Translations under genes and position numbers: made by a program
Shown here: piece after piece, positions 34,893-44,594 of the stretch
Numbering within the stretch: the stretch's first letter is position 1
Layout: each line of letters starts with the position of its first letter
Source of the DNA: Bradyrhizobium yuanmingense
Lineage (GTDB): Bacteria > Pseudomonadota > Alphaproteobacteria > Rhizobiales > Xanthobacteraceae
Assembly (NCBI RefSeq): GCF_029167105.1
Contig: NZ_JARFML010000013.1
Span: 62,001 to 126,000, forward strand
Length of the DNA: 64,000 nucleotides
Direction of reading: 5' to 3'
Notes under the pieces: model-generated
Databases searched by the model: none
Told to the model about the DNA's origin: nothing
What the model saw: the letters and a program-made list of their open reading frames with translations, nothing else

Positions 34893-35315
34893 TCATTTTT
34901 CCCGCATGATCGCTCCCAAGCGCCGCGCGAATTCCTGCAGCAGCGCATCGAGCTCCGCATTTCGCTTGGAGCTGCCGAGATCCGGCAGGTGCAGCGTCAG
35001 CGTCCGTTCATGCGCCCCCTCCGTCAGGCGGCCGATCCGGCGCGGGTGCGCACGGGTATAGGCACGAAGGAACGCCGCCTTCGCCTGCGGCGGGAAATGG
35101 CAGACGTCGAAGATCGTGTTCAGGTGCTGCACGGGAATCGGCACCGGATAGGCCGGGTTGCTGATCTGGCTGACGAAGCTGCGGTTCTTGCCCATGGCAT
35201 GGGCCAGGCGCAGCCGCATGCCTGACGGGCGGCTCTCAAGCACCTCCTTGAAGATGCGCTTGTAAACAGCAACGGCGCCCGCCTCGGCCGGTTCATCGAT
35301 CGCCATATCAGCCAA
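34893..35315 (-). CDS. XRE-like helix-turn-helix protein of unknown role
   Basis: This is 140 residues. Residues ~33-60 (MRLRLAHAMGKNRSFVSQISNP) have the spacing of an XRE/lambda-type helix-turn-helix, followed by VPIPVQHLNTIFDVCHF, as in small DNA-binding domains. The rest is a basic segment and a C-terminal helix. It starts at TTG 35315: GGAGG is 5 nt upstream, whereas ATG 35306 has no site in range. This start overlaps the enzyme I stop by 8 bp. It lies inside the operon between EI and dhaK, so it could sense PTS or DHA state and control the operon. That role is inference. Confidence 0.7.
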   Translation of the reverse strand: MADMAIDEPAEAGAVAVYKRIFKEVLESRPSGMRLRLAHAMGKNRSFVSQISNPAYPVPIPVQHLNTIFDVCHFPPQAKAAFLRAYTRAHPRRIGRLTEGAHERTLTLHLPDLGSSKRNAELDALLQEFARRLGAIMREK

Positions 35316-36927
35316 GCCCGCCTCCGCTGCTCAAGCGGTCGATTGTCTGTTTGATCTGCGCCAGCGCCGACGCATTCACCGACAACTCGCGCAGGCCGCA
35401 ATTCAGGAGCGCGGGCAGACAGCGCGGGTCGCTCGCCATGTCGCCGCACAGGCTGACGCTGGTTCCTGCGCGACGTCCGTGCTCCGCGGTTCGCGCGATC
35501 AGTTCGAGGAGGGCCGGATGCAAGGGATCCATCAAGGGGGCGAGAGCTCCATTGGAACGGTCGCATGCAAGGACATATTGCGCGAGATCGTTCGATCCGA
35601 TCGAGAAGAAGGAGGCCTTGAAGGTCGCGATCGCCAGGGCCGCCGCCGGGACCTCGACCATGATTCCCAGCTCGGGGAGCATCGCGGCAATGCCCTCGGC
35701 CTGCAAGCGCTGCACGATTTCGACGAACAGCTTCCGTCCGGACTCGAACTCGTCCGGTGCCGTGACCATCGGAAACATGACCCTGAGATTTCCATGCACG
35801 GCCGCACGCGCCAGCGCGCGGAGCTGCACGCTGAATATCTCGGGGCGGGCGAGGCAAAGCCGCAGGCCACGCACGCCCAGAAAGGGATTGGCCTCACCGT
35901 CGATGGTGAATCCAGGTACCGGCTTGTCGCCGCCGGCATCAAACGTGCGAATGGTAACCGGGCGTCGATCGGCCCAGCGCAGAACGGCAGCGTAGGCGCG
36001 ATACTGCGTCTCCTCGTCGGGCAGGCCGCCGCGCTCTGCGAGCAGAAACTCGGTGCGCATCAACCCGATGCCGTCAGCATATTGTGCGTCGGCATGATCG
36101 AGATCCTCGACGCGCTGGATGTTGATGAGCAGCTTGATCCGCTCCCCGCGCCATGATGCGGTCGGCCGTCGCAGGATCGCCCGCGCGGACGCCCGGCTCT
36201 TGCGATGAATTTCGCGCCGTTTCTCGAACAGCCGCAGCTGCTCGGCACTCGGATCGAGCTCGAGCGTAGCGCCCTCGCCATCGAGCAGCGCCGTCGCACC
36301 GATCTCCGGAATGGCGCCGAGCTGCACGACCATGGGGATGCCCCGCGCGCGCGCCAGCATCGCGACATGACTCGTGGGGCTACCGCGCAGGAGCGCAAGA
36401 CCACCGCCGGCCGACCAGTCGATCTCCAGGAAACGCGAGGGCGGCAGATCGTCGGCGCAAACGACGGCACCACTCGGTATCTTGGGGGCCTCGCCCCCGC
36501 CTCCGCGCAAGATGCTGATGATGCGGTCGCGTAGATCCGCAAGATCGGAGCAGCGCGCCTTCAGATACTCGTCCTCGGCCGAATTATAGTCCGCAATCTG
36601 CTCGTCGAGCGCGGAACGCCATGCGACGTCGGCGGCATCCCCTTCGCTTATCGCCGTGAAGATCGCTTCGATGAAATCCTCATCCTCCAGCAGCGCGACC
36701 TGAAACTCGAGAATCTGCGCGGCCTCACCTCCCGCAATCGCGGCGAGCTCGGCGATCTGCCCGCTCGCCGCGTCGATCGCCTTGCGAAGATCGAGCGCCT
36801 CCTCGACCAGCGAGCCTGCGATCCGCTCGCCGTTCGTGCCCGCATCGACACGGACGAGCGGGCCGTGGGCAAAGCCGATCGAGGCGGTCCTGCCGCGAAA
36901 AGCCAGTCCGGCGGCACCTCCCTGCAT
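35308..36927 (-). CDS. PTS enzyme I-like phosphoenolpyruvate-protein phosphotransferase
   Basis: This is a 539-residue cytoplasmic enzyme that takes phosphate from PEP and passes it to HPr. Seen: the active-site GSPTSHVAMLARARGIP with H187, the PEP-binding blocks DGIGLMRTEFLL and RTFDAGGDKPVPG, and VSLCGDMASDP with the conserved Cys. It lacks the N-terminal GAF domain of the nitrogen-PTS enzyme PtsP, so it looks like a dedicated enzyme I for the Dha kinase. The gene starts 1 bp after the HPr stop (36929). Confidence 0.93.
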   Translation of the reverse strand: MQGGAAGLAFRGRTASIGFAHGPLVRVDAGTNGERIAGSLVEEALDLRKAIDAASGQIAELAAIAGGEAAQILEFQVALLEDEDFIEAIFTAISEGDAADVAWRSALDEQIADYNSAEDEYLKARCSDLADLRDRIISILRGGGGEAPKIPSGAVVCADDLPPSRFLEIDWSAGGGLALLRGSPTSHVAMLARARGIPMVVQLGAIPEIGATALLDGEGATLELDPSAEQLRLFEKRREIHRKSRASARAILRRPTASWRGERIKLLINIQRVEDLDHADAQYADGIGLMRTEFLLAERGGLPDEETQYRAYAAVLRWADRRPVTIRTFDAGGDKPVPGFTIDGEANPFLGVRGLRLCLARPEIFSVQLRALARAAVHGNLRVMFPMVTAPDEFESGRKLFVEIVQRLQAEGIAAMLPELGIMVEVPAAALAIATFKASFFSIGSNDLAQYVLACDRSNGALAPLMDPLHPALLELIARTAEHGRRAGTSVSLCGDMASDPRCLPALLNCGLRELSVNASALAQIKQTIDRLSSGGGLG

Positions 36928-36928
36928 G

Positions 36929-37237
36929 CTATGACGCCTCGTCCGGAAAGTCGGTTGCGATCAGGTTGACCAAGGCGGCGACGGCAGCCTGTGCGTCGCT
37001 GCCCGACGCCTTGATCTCGATCGTGCTGCCGTGAGCCGCGCGCATGGCCATGATCTTGGCCACGCTCTTGGCATTGATCCACTCGGCCGCGCCCGCGACC
37101 CGGACGGAAATCTGGGCCTGGAACTTCTTGGCCAGCTTGGTCAGCTTGACCGCCGGGCGTGCATGCATGCCCACCGCGTGCACCAGCCGCACATTCTCGG
37201 TGATAATCTGGCCGTCCGCTTTATCCAACATCGTCAT
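36929..37237 (-). CDS. HPr-family phosphocarrier protein
   Basis: This 102-residue protein relays phosphate between enzyme I and the EIIA-type DhaM. GMHARPAVKL carries the phosphorylated H25. WINAKSVAKIMAMRAAHG occupies the place of the Ser46 region; a Ser is present, but the flanking sequence differs from the HPr-kinase consensus. There are two possible starts (ATG 37237, ATG 37231). HPr is often fused to DhaM in other bacteria; here it is a separate gene. Confidence 0.93.
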   Translation of the reverse strand: MTMLDKADGQIITENVRLVHAVGMHARPAVKLTKLAKKFQAQISVRVAGAAEWINAKSVAKIMAMRAAHGSTIEIKASGSDAQAAVAALVNLIATDFPDEAS

Positions 37238-37262
37238 ATTCCATGATCGTTTCGCCGACGCA

Positions 37263-37655
37263 TCAGTCGGCAGAGAGTTCCTCGGCCACGGCCTTGACCT
37301 GGGCCAGCGAGCTGCCGCCCGCCGCCTCGGTCGCCGCCATCACGGCGCCCTCGACGATCGGCGCGTTGCATACGACAACGAGATCGCGGCGTGCCGGCTC
37401 CAGCATTTCGACCGCCATCTCGCTGTTTGTCTCGGCGCCGCCGAGATCGACGAGGATCGCGACGCCTTTCGCCGACCAGGCATCGTTGATGGCGTCGACG
37501 ATCAGCGACACGCTGGTGCCGAGCCCGCCATCGGGATTGCCGCCGCAGAACGCCACCTTGACCTCGCTGCCGACCATCTGCCGCACCATGTCGGCGGTGC
37601 CTTTGGCGATGTCCTTCGAATGCGAGACGATCACGATTCCCACGGCATCAGTCAT
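37263..37655 (-). CDS. dhaM: Dihydroxyacetone kinase phosphotransfer subunit DhaM (EIIA-man type)
   Basis: This 130-residue protein consists only of the EIIA-mannose-like domain. GIVIVSHSKDIAKG puts the phosphorylated histidine at H12; FCGGNPDGGLGTS and ILVDLGGAETNSEMAVEML are family blocks. It re-phosphorylates ADP bound to DhaL. GGAGGGAAAGCA precedes ATG 37655, and this start overlaps the dhaL stop (ATGA, 37652-37655). Confidence 0.95.
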   Translation of the reverse strand: MTDAVGIVIVSHSKDIAKGTADMVRQMVGSEVKVAFCGGNPDGGLGTSVSLIVDAINDAWSAKGVAILVDLGGAETNSEMAVEMLEPARRDLVVVCNAPIVEGAVMAATEAAGGSSLAQVKAVAEELSAD

Positions 37656-38275
37656 TGCTTTCCCTCCAGGCTCGCGCATACCGCCTGCACGAGAACACAG
37701 CTCGAGCGCGCGCCGGGGTCGATGTGACCGACGCTGCGCGGTCCGAGAAACGACGCCCGCCCCTTGGTGGCCCGCATCGGCGCGGTCCGCTCGACCGCCT
37801 CTGCGGCCGTTGTGCTGACTCGCGCGATCAGGTCCGGTTGGCCGGCCGCATTCTTCAGCGTCTCCAGCACGGGAACGAGCACGTCGAGCATGGTCTTCTC
37901 ACCGGCCTGCGAACGGCCGCGGGCGCTGACGGCGTTCACACCGCTGCCGAAGACATCAGCGATGTCCTCAGGCAGATGCTTGTCGTGCGAGAGGGCCTCG
38001 CCTGCGGCCAGGAAGAAACTGCCGTAGAGCGGGCCGGAAGCACCGCCGACCGTCATCACGAGCGTCTTGCCGATCGTCTTCAAAGCCTCGTCGAACGGCT
38101 GCTCGGAGATCGCATCGAGCTTGCCGAGCACGGCTTCGAACCCGCGCTTCATGTTGAAGCCGTGGTCGCCGTCGCCGATCGCCTGGTCCAGGCTCGTGAG
38201 CTCCGGCGCGCTGGCAATGACCCGCTCTGCGGCCAGCTTGATCAGCGATTTGAACGTCTCGGGTCGCAGCGACAT
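37652..38275 (-). CDS. dhaL: Dihydroxyacetone kinase ADP-binding subunit DhaL
   Basis: This 207-residue subunit holds ADP as a coenzyme rather than a substrate. SLDQAIGDGDHGFNM places the magnesium-binding aspartates at D30, D35 and D37; TVGGASGPLYGSFF and RGRSQAGEKTMLDVLVP are nucleotide-loop motifs. AGAGGATC precedes ATG 38275. It starts 13 bp after the ABC ATPase stop, tying the kinase to the importer. Confidence 0.95.
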   Translation of the reverse strand: MSLRPETFKSLIKLAAERVIASAPELTSLDQAIGDGDHGFNMKRGFEAVLGKLDAISEQPFDEALKTIGKTLVMTVGGASGPLYGSFFLAAGEALSHDKHLPEDIADVFGSGVNAVSARGRSQAGEKTMLDVLVPVLETLKNAAGQPDLIARVSTTAAEAVERTAPMRATKGRASFLGPRSVGHIDPGARSSCVLVQAVCASLEGKQ

Positions 38276-38288
38276 CGCGTTTGATCCT

Positions 38289-39303
<1,015 letters not shown>

Positions 39304-39311
<8 letters not shown>

Positions 39312-40401
39312 GGTCTGCGCTCCCCGCGGTGGCAGTTCGTATCGCAAGGCCGCTGGCGACGTCGAACAACGCGAGTCGTTCCGAACGGAATTCAAGGCCG
39401 ACCCGCTCGCCGATCCGCACGGGCGTACTGGAAGGCAACCGCGCCGCAATACGTCCATGTGCGGTGTCGACGGTGACAATCTGGGTTGTCCCAAGATACT
39501 CGGCGCCAAACACCTCGCCGCGCACGGGTGCCGCGTCGGCGAAGCGGATATGCTCCGGACGAACGCCGAGTGCCATACCGGCGCTGGCGCGATCCTCTCG
39601 GATCTCCGGCACCGCGATGCTCGTGTCATGGAAGCTGATCGTCCGATCGCCGGAGCGCAGACCTGCCTCGAAGCGCAGAAAATTCATGGGCGGCGAGCCG
39701 ATGAAATCGGCCACGAACATGCTCGCGGGCCGATCATAGATCTCCTGCGGCAGGCCGATCTGCTCAACGCGTCCCTGGTTCATGACGGCGATCCGATCCG
39801 CCATCGACATCGCCTCAAGCTGGTCATGCGTCACGTAGACGGTGGTCGCCCCGATCCGATCGTGCAGGTCGCGGAGCTCGCTGCACATCAGATGACGAAA
39901 CTCCGAATCGAGCGCGCCCAGCGGCTCGTCCATCAGAAAAGCCTTTGGCCGCCGCACCATGGCGCGCCCCAGCGCAACCCGCTGCCGATCGCCGCCGGAC
40001 AGCTTCGACGTCTTGCTCGACAGCAGATGCTCGATTCGCAGCAGTTTGGCTGTCTCCTGCACCCGCTGGTGAATATCGCGCCGGGCCATGCCCTGGCACT
40101 TGAGGGGAAAGCCGATATTCTCGGCGACGTTCATGTGCGGATATAGCGCAAAAAGCTGAAACACGAAGGCGATATCGCGCGCGGATGCGCGCTGGAAGGT
40201 CACGTCCTCACTGTCAAGCAGGATCTTGCCCTCGGTCGGCAGCTCCAGGCCTGCGATCATGCGCAAGGTGGTGGTCTTGCCGCAGCCGGAGGGGCCGAGC
40301 ATCGCAAAGAAAGCGCCATCGTCGATCGTGAAGTTGGAGCCTTGCACGGCCGCAAACTGATCGAACGACTTGCGCAGGTTTTCGACGCGGATCTGTGCCA
40401 T
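39304..40401 (-). CDS. Sugar/polyol ABC transporter ATP-binding protein (first of two)
   Basis: This 365-residue ATPase has GPSGCGKTTT, a Q-loop in FVFQLFALYPHM, signature LSGGDRQRVALGRAM, FLMDEPLGALD and VTHDQLEAMSM, followed by a TOBE-like regulatory domain (LGVRPEHIRFAD). It starts 10 bp after the small membrane protein gene. Two non-identical ATPases in one importer are typical of the glycerol/polyol GlpVSTPQ-like group. Confidence 0.93.
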
Positions 40402-40411
40402 GTCTGCCGTC

Positions 40412-40615
40412 CTATTCCGGAAAATGGCTCACGACGACGTAGCCGAGCGTACCGGCGAGGATCGTCACGAAGGAATAGCTGTAGAGATCGATCGACCAGG
40501 GTTGCACCAGCATGACGATGCCTCCCCCGATAAGGGTCATGGCAGCCGTCTCCCAGGGTCCGCGTCGGAACCAGCGAGAGACCACGCCTTTGGCGATTGC
40601 AGCAGAACCGCTCAT
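40412..40615 (-). CDS. Small inner-membrane protein of the ABC operon
   Basis: This is a 67-residue protein with two hydrophobic helices (AAMTLIGGGIVMLVQPW and YSFVTILAGTLGYVVVSHF). Its start codon overlaps the permease stop (ATGA, 40612-40615), so it is expressed with the transporter. In glpVSTPQ-type operons a small membrane protein (DUF2160) sits in this place. This one is shorter and I cannot confirm the family. It may stabilise or tune the permease. Confidence 0.75.
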   Translation of the reverse strand: MSGSAAIAKGVVSRWFRRGPWETAAMTLIGGGIVMLVQPWSIDLYSYSFVTILAGTLGYVVVSHFPE

Positions 40616-41574
40616 TTGCGCACAGCTCCGAAGGTGATGCCGCGCAGTAGGTGCTTGCGCAACAACACGGTGAACAGGACGATCGGCACGACGAACAGGG
40701 TGGTCGCCGCGGCAACGGCCGGCCAATCCTGCCCGCCTTCCCCGATGATGAAGGGGATGAAGGGCGGCATGGTCTGCGCCTCGCCGCTGGTCAGGAGAAC
40801 CGCGAAGGCATATTCGTTCCACGAGAAGATCAGGCAGAAGATCGCGGTGGCTGCGATACCCGTGACGGCTTGCGGCAACACGACCTTGCGCAGCGCCTGC
40901 AGCCGCGTGTAGCCGTCAACAAGAGCAGCCTCCTCGTATTCGCGCGGGATCTCGTCGATGAATCCCTTGAGCAGCCAGACCGCGAGCGAGACGTTCACGG
41001 CAGTGTAAAGCAGGATCATTCCGAGCCTGGTGTCGGTCAGATTGAGCTGCCGGTACATCAGATAGATAGGGATTGCGACCGCAACGGGCGGCATCATGCG
41101 CGTCGAGAGAATGAAGAACAGAAGGTCGTTAGCCAAGGGAATGCGGAAGCGTGAGAAAGCGTAGGCCGCGAGCGTGCCGAGAAAGACCGCCAGGAAGGTC
41201 GAGCCGAACCCGATGATCAGCGAGTTGACGAAACGCGGCACGACCTTCGACGGTCCGGCAATGACCATGTCGCGCTGGCGCACGAGCTTGTCGTACCACG
41301 TCTCCGGCGGCGGCAGCTTGGCGATGAAGTCAGGCGTCTGCCGGGTGCGCACTGTGAACAGGTTCACAAAGCCTTCGAGGGTCGGCTCGAAGATCACCTT
41401 GGGCGGATATGCGATCGCGTCGCTCTGCGATTTGAAGGCGGTGGCGACGATCCAGACCAGCGGCAGGATCGTGATCACGGCGTAGAGGATGACGAGGCCA
41501 CCCGCCACCATCTTTGCGCGCGGCGACGCTTCGACGATGGAGTGCGCGGTGGACTTGGTGAGGGCGGCGGTCAT
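40612..41574 (-). CDS. Sugar/polyol ABC transporter permease (MalG-like)
   Basis: This 320-residue protein has six predicted helices, a large loop after helix 1, and the EAA motif EYEEAALVDGYTRLQALRKVVLP that contacts the ATPase. ILSTRMMPPVAVAIPIYLMYR is a typical MalG-family helix region. It begins in an ATGA overlap with the first permease (41571-41574) and ends in another with the small membrane protein. Confidence 0.94.
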   Translation of the reverse strand: MTAALTKSTAHSIVEASPRAKMVAGGLVILYAVITILPLVWIVATAFKSQSDAIAYPPKVIFEPTLEGFVNLFTVRTRQTPDFIAKLPPPETWYDKLVRQRDMVIAGPSKVVPRFVNSLIIGFGSTFLAVFLGTLAAYAFSRFRIPLANDLLFFILSTRMMPPVAVAIPIYLMYRQLNLTDTRLGMILLYTAVNVSLAVWLLKGFIDEIPREYEEAALVDGYTRLQALRKVVLPQAVTGIAATAIFCLIFSWNEYAFAVLLTSGEAQTMPPFIPFIIGEGGQDWPAVAAATTLFVVPIVLFTVLLRKHLLRGITFGAVRK

Positions 41575-42536
41575 CGTTGCTTCACCTTGTTGAGGGCTTT
41601 GACGTAGATGTTGGCCGCACCGAACACGGTCACGAACAGGATGATGGCGAGTGCACTGGAATAGCCGGTGCGCCATTTCTCGAACGCGGCGCGCTTCAGC
41701 GTGATCGACACCAGCTCGGTGGTCGAGCCCGGGCCTCCGGACGTCAACAGATTGACCATGTCGAACATCTTGAAGTTCTCGATCGCGCGGAACAGCACGG
41801 CGAGCATCAGGAATGGAACGGTCATCGGCAGCGTGATCGACCAGAATTGCCGCCAGGCCGAGGCGCGATCGACCTCGGCCGCCTCGTAGATGTAATCGGG
41901 AATGGAGCGCAGCCCGGCGAGGCAGATCAGCATGACGTAGGGCGCCCACATCCAGGTGTCGACCAGCACGATGGTCCACGGCGCGAGCGAGACCTGCCCG
42001 GTCATGCTGAACGAGCTCGGCGGCACACCGGTGAACAGGCTGATCACGTAGTTGAACGGCCCGATCTGCGGCTGCAACAGCAGCGTCCAGAAGTTGCCGA
42101 CCACCGCCGGCGACAGCATCATCGGCAGCAGGATGATCGTGGTCCAGAAGCTGTGACCGCGAAACTGGCGGTTGATCAACAGCGCCAGGCCATAGCCGAT
42201 GATCACCTGTAGTGCCACCGACCAGATCACGAATTGCGCCGTGGTCTGGAGCCGGAACCAGACGTCCTCGTCGGTCAAGATGTCAGTGAAATTGTCGAGG
42301 CCGACGAAGCGCAGCGGCAGATAGGACATGCTGAGATTGAGGCTGGTGAAGGACAGCCGGATCATCCACAGCAGCGGAAAGATGTTGATCGCCAGCAACA
42401 GCGCGATCGTCGGCGCCACGAACAGCCACGCGATTGTCCGGTCCGACAGTCCGCGGACAGGTCGCGCAGTGCGAGATTTGGCGGGCTCGCTCATGCCGGG
42501 AAACGTAGCATCGTCAGGTTGAAGGATCGTGGTCAT
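41571..42536 (-). CDS. Sugar/polyol ABC transporter permease (MalF-like)
   Basis: This is about 321 residues with six helices. The EAA motif is IYEAAEVDRASAWRQFWSITLP. The N terminus up to residue ~30 is polar and its start is uncertain: ATG 42536 (weak GGA upstream) is used here, with 42494 and 42545 as options. It forms the membrane channel with the MalG-like partner. An intercistronic hairpin (42560-42583) separates it from the binding-protein gene. Confidence 0.93.
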   Translation of the reverse strand: MTTILQPDDATFPGMSEPAKSRTARPVRGLSDRTIAWLFVAPTIALLLAINIFPLLWMIRLSFTSLNLSMSYLPLRFVGLDNFTDILTDEDVWFRLQTTAQFVIWSVALQVIIGYGLALLINRQFRGHSFWTTIILLPMMLSPAVVGNFWTLLLQPQIGPFNYVISLFTGVPPSSFSMTGQVSLAPWTIVLVDTWMWAPYVMLICLAGLRSIPDYIYEAAEVDRASAWRQFWSITLPMTVPFLMLAVLFRAIENFKMFDMVNLLTSGGPGSTTELVSITLKRAAFEKWRTGYSSALAIILFVTVFGAANIYVKALNKVKQR

Positions 42537-42559
42537 CTTGTCCATCGGCTGGCTGGGTT

Positions 42560-42583
42560 CCCCGAGGCGCACACGCCCCGGGG
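42560..42583 (-). other. Intercistronic hairpin after the binding-protein gene
   Basis: CCCCGAGGCG and CGCCCCGGGG pair over 10 bp with one mismatch around a 4-nt loop. No T-run follows. It lies just downstream of the binding-protein gene, where such stems set a high binding-protein to permease ratio. Confidence 0.55.
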
Positions 42584-42612
42584 TACCGTTTCGTCGACGC
42601 GAGGCCTACGGC

Positions 42613-43971
42613 CTATTGCAAGGCGACCTGCTTGCCCTGCTCCTTGAAAACCTTGGTCCAATCCTTGACGAGGAGATCGAGCGCCTGCTGCGCCGTGCCC
42701 TTGTCGGCGACGACGTAGTCATGCACACGCTTCTGCATGTCGAGCAGCAACTGGGCGTAGGACGGCTCGGCCCAGAAGTCCTTGACGATGCCCATCGACT
42801 CCAGGAATTGAGGCGCGAACGCCGCGCTTTTCGGGAAGTTTGGTGCGTCAACCACGGCCTTCAGCGCCGAGTAGCCACCCAGCTGCCACCACTTCTGCTG
42901 CACGGCGGGCTGCGCGAACCATTTGATGTAGGCGAGCGCGTCGTCCTTGCGGTCGGAGGTCGCGACCACCGAGATCCCCTGCCCGCCAAGCTGGGTGAAG
43001 TGTCCGTTCGGCCCGGACGGGTTGACGAAGAAGCCTATTCTGTCGCCGCCGACATTCGGATCCTTGTAGAGGCCGGGGAAGAAGGCGAACCAATTCATCT
43101 GCATCGCCACCTGACCGGACTTGAAGGCGTCGAGCCCCTCCTGCATGTAGGCGTTGGTCATGCCCGGCGCCGTGCAGCACTTGTAGAGCTCCTTGTAGAA
43201 CTCGAGCCCCTTGGCCGCGTCGGCCGAATTGACGACGCCCTGCATCTGGTACGGCTTCTTGGGATTGTCGTAGCCGAAGCCGTAATTGTAGAGCACGTTG
43301 GTCACGCCCATGGTGATGCCTTCGGAGCCGCGCTCGGTGAAGATGTAGGCGCCATAGACCTTCTTGCCGTCGATCTCGCGGCCCTGGAAGAACTGCGCGA
43401 TCTGCTTCAACTCGTCATAGGTCTTCGGCGGCGCCAGATCGCGGCCGTACTTCGCCTTGAACGCCGATTGGATATCCGGGCGCGAGAACCAGTCCTTGCG
43501 ATAGGTCCAGCCGACCGCATCCGCCATGGCCGGCAGCGCCCAATAGTTCGGCGAGTTCTTCGGCCACTGCGAATAGCCGACGACTGTCGCCGGGACGAAG
43601 TCGTCCATCGATATCTTCTCCTTGTCGAAGAAATCGTTGAGCTTCACGTACCACTTGTTCTCGGCCGCGCCGCCGATCCACTGACTGTCGCCGATAATCA
43701 GGTCGCAGAGCTTGCCGTGGGAGTTGAGCTCATTGAGGAAGCGATCGGCATAGCTCGTCCACGGGACGAACTCGTATTTCATCTCGATGCCGGATTGCTT
43801 GGTGAAATCCTTGCCGAGCTCGACCAGCGCGTTGGCCGGATCCCATGCCGCCCAGCACAGTGTGAGCTGCTTACCTTGGGCCGCAGCTTCGCCTCCGCCA
43901 AATCCCCCCAGAAGCGCCACCCCAAGAACGGTGGTCGCCGCCGAGCCTCTCAACCAATTGAATGTCCGCAT
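42613..43971 (-). CDS. ABC transporter substrate-binding protein (sugar/polyol type)
   Basis: This is a 452-residue periplasmic protein with a Sec signal peptide (cleavage near AAA-Q, residue 32). The mature protein is of the maltose/polyol-binding class: TLCWAAWDPANALVELGKDF, YEFVPWTSYADRFLNELN, WALPAMADAVGWTYRKDWF, then C-terminal WWQLGGYSALKAVVD. ATG 43971 has GAGAGG about 9 nt upstream. First gene of the operon, whose product chain ends in dihydroxyacetone kinase, so glycerol, dihydroxyacetone or a related polyol is a reasonable ligand (inference). Confidence 0.92.
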   Translation of the reverse strand: MRTFNWLRGSAATTVLGVALLGGFGGGEAAAQGKQLTLCWAAWDPANALVELGKDFTKQSGIEMKYEFVPWTSYADRFLNELNSHGKLCDLIIGDSQWIGGAAENKWYVKLNDFFDKEKISMDDFVPATVVGYSQWPKNSPNYWALPAMADAVGWTYRKDWFSRPDIQSAFKAKYGRDLAPPKTYDELKQIAQFFQGREIDGKKVYGAYIFTERGSEGITMGVTNVLYNYGFGYDNPKKPYQMQGVVNSADAAKGLEFYKELYKCCTAPGMTNAYMQEGLDAFKSGQVAMQMNWFAFFPGLYKDPNVGGDRIGFFVNPSGPNGHFTQLGGQGISVVATSDRKDDALAYIKWFAQPAVQQKWWQLGGYSALKAVVDAPNFPKSAAFAPQFLESMGIVKDFWAEPSYAQLLLDMQKRVHDYVVADKGTAQQALDLLVKDWTKVFKEQGKQVALQ

Positions 43972-44145
43972 ATCCGTTTCCTCTCTCGTTGAAGCATCTA
44001 ACCCGCTTGGCCCGTCCTGCCGGAACGACGCCAAGACCCTGAAACCGAGTTTGAGGAACGATGAGTGAAGGACGAGACGGGCCGCTTCCGGAGACGGCTC
44101 CGGAATGGCTTGGGCTCCTCCCACACATCGGCCCGATGCGCGATG

Positions 44146-44179
44146 TTTAGTTTTTTGTAACACTAAACGTATTACTAAA
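44146..44179. promoter_or_regulatory. Repeated TTTAGT/ACTAAA elements upstream of the ABC-Dha operon
   Basis: TTTAGT at 44146-44151 is matched by ACTAAA at 44162-44167 and again at 44174-44179, giving one inverted and one direct repeat 12 bp apart in an AT-rich island. It lies about 175-210 bp before the binding-protein start and may be an operator for the operon. Confidence 0.45.
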
Positions 44180-44390
44180 TTTCGGAGATCGTCAAGCCTC
44201 GTTTGTCGCGAGTCCGGCGAAAGAGCCGCGGCGCTGGCGCGCAAGCGGGATGTTCGCAGTCGCAGCAAAAATGCCGAAAGATCTTGCCGAATGCGACCGC
44301 CGACGTCGCCCGGCAGGAGAATCCACTCCATCCGAACAACAGGAGAGCCGGAAGGTCGGCCGTAGCAGCGTGTTTAGCAAACTGCTTTAC

Positions 44391-44400
44391 TGAACGTTCA
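44391..44400. promoter_or_regulatory. TGAACGTTCA palindrome, TetR-operator-like
   Basis: A perfect 10-bp palindrome lies directly before ATG 44401. Sites like TTTACTGAACGTTCA are often bound by TetR-family repressors at their own promoters. The frame it precedes (MKRARGAAQSSES) stops after 13 codons. Confidence 0.4.
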
Positions 44401-44404
44401 ATGA

Positions 44405-44578
44405 AGCGGGCGCGAGGAGCCGCCCAATCGTCCGAAAGCTGACGATGCCGCTCCGTTCGGATTCGTCGCGTCTGTGCGCTCAGTGCTGCCGCTCGCTACC
44501 TACCTCGCAGACCTTTCACGGGCGGCTGGCTTCGAGCATGTACGTATCGTCGAAACCTTCTGCAGGGCGGACCGCTAG
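44405..44578 (+). pseudogene. C-terminal remnant of a lost gene
   Basis: A plus-strand frame with no usable start codon encodes PFGFVASVRSVLPLATYLAD and then LSRAAGFEHVRIVETFCRAD before a TAG at 44576. The sequence looks protein-like, similar in style to the end of a class I methyltransferase, and converges on the PPOX gene. A short TetR-like beginning (44401-44439) directly precedes it in another frame. I read this as a deletion scar joining two gene ends. Confidence 0.4.
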
Positions 44579-44594
44579 ATCAGCTTGGTCATTC

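Noticed and set aside
42529..43992. 487-codon plus-strand open frame opposite the sugar/polyol binding protein
   Set aside because: Antisense shadow; the minus strand encodes a signal peptide and binding-protein blocks.
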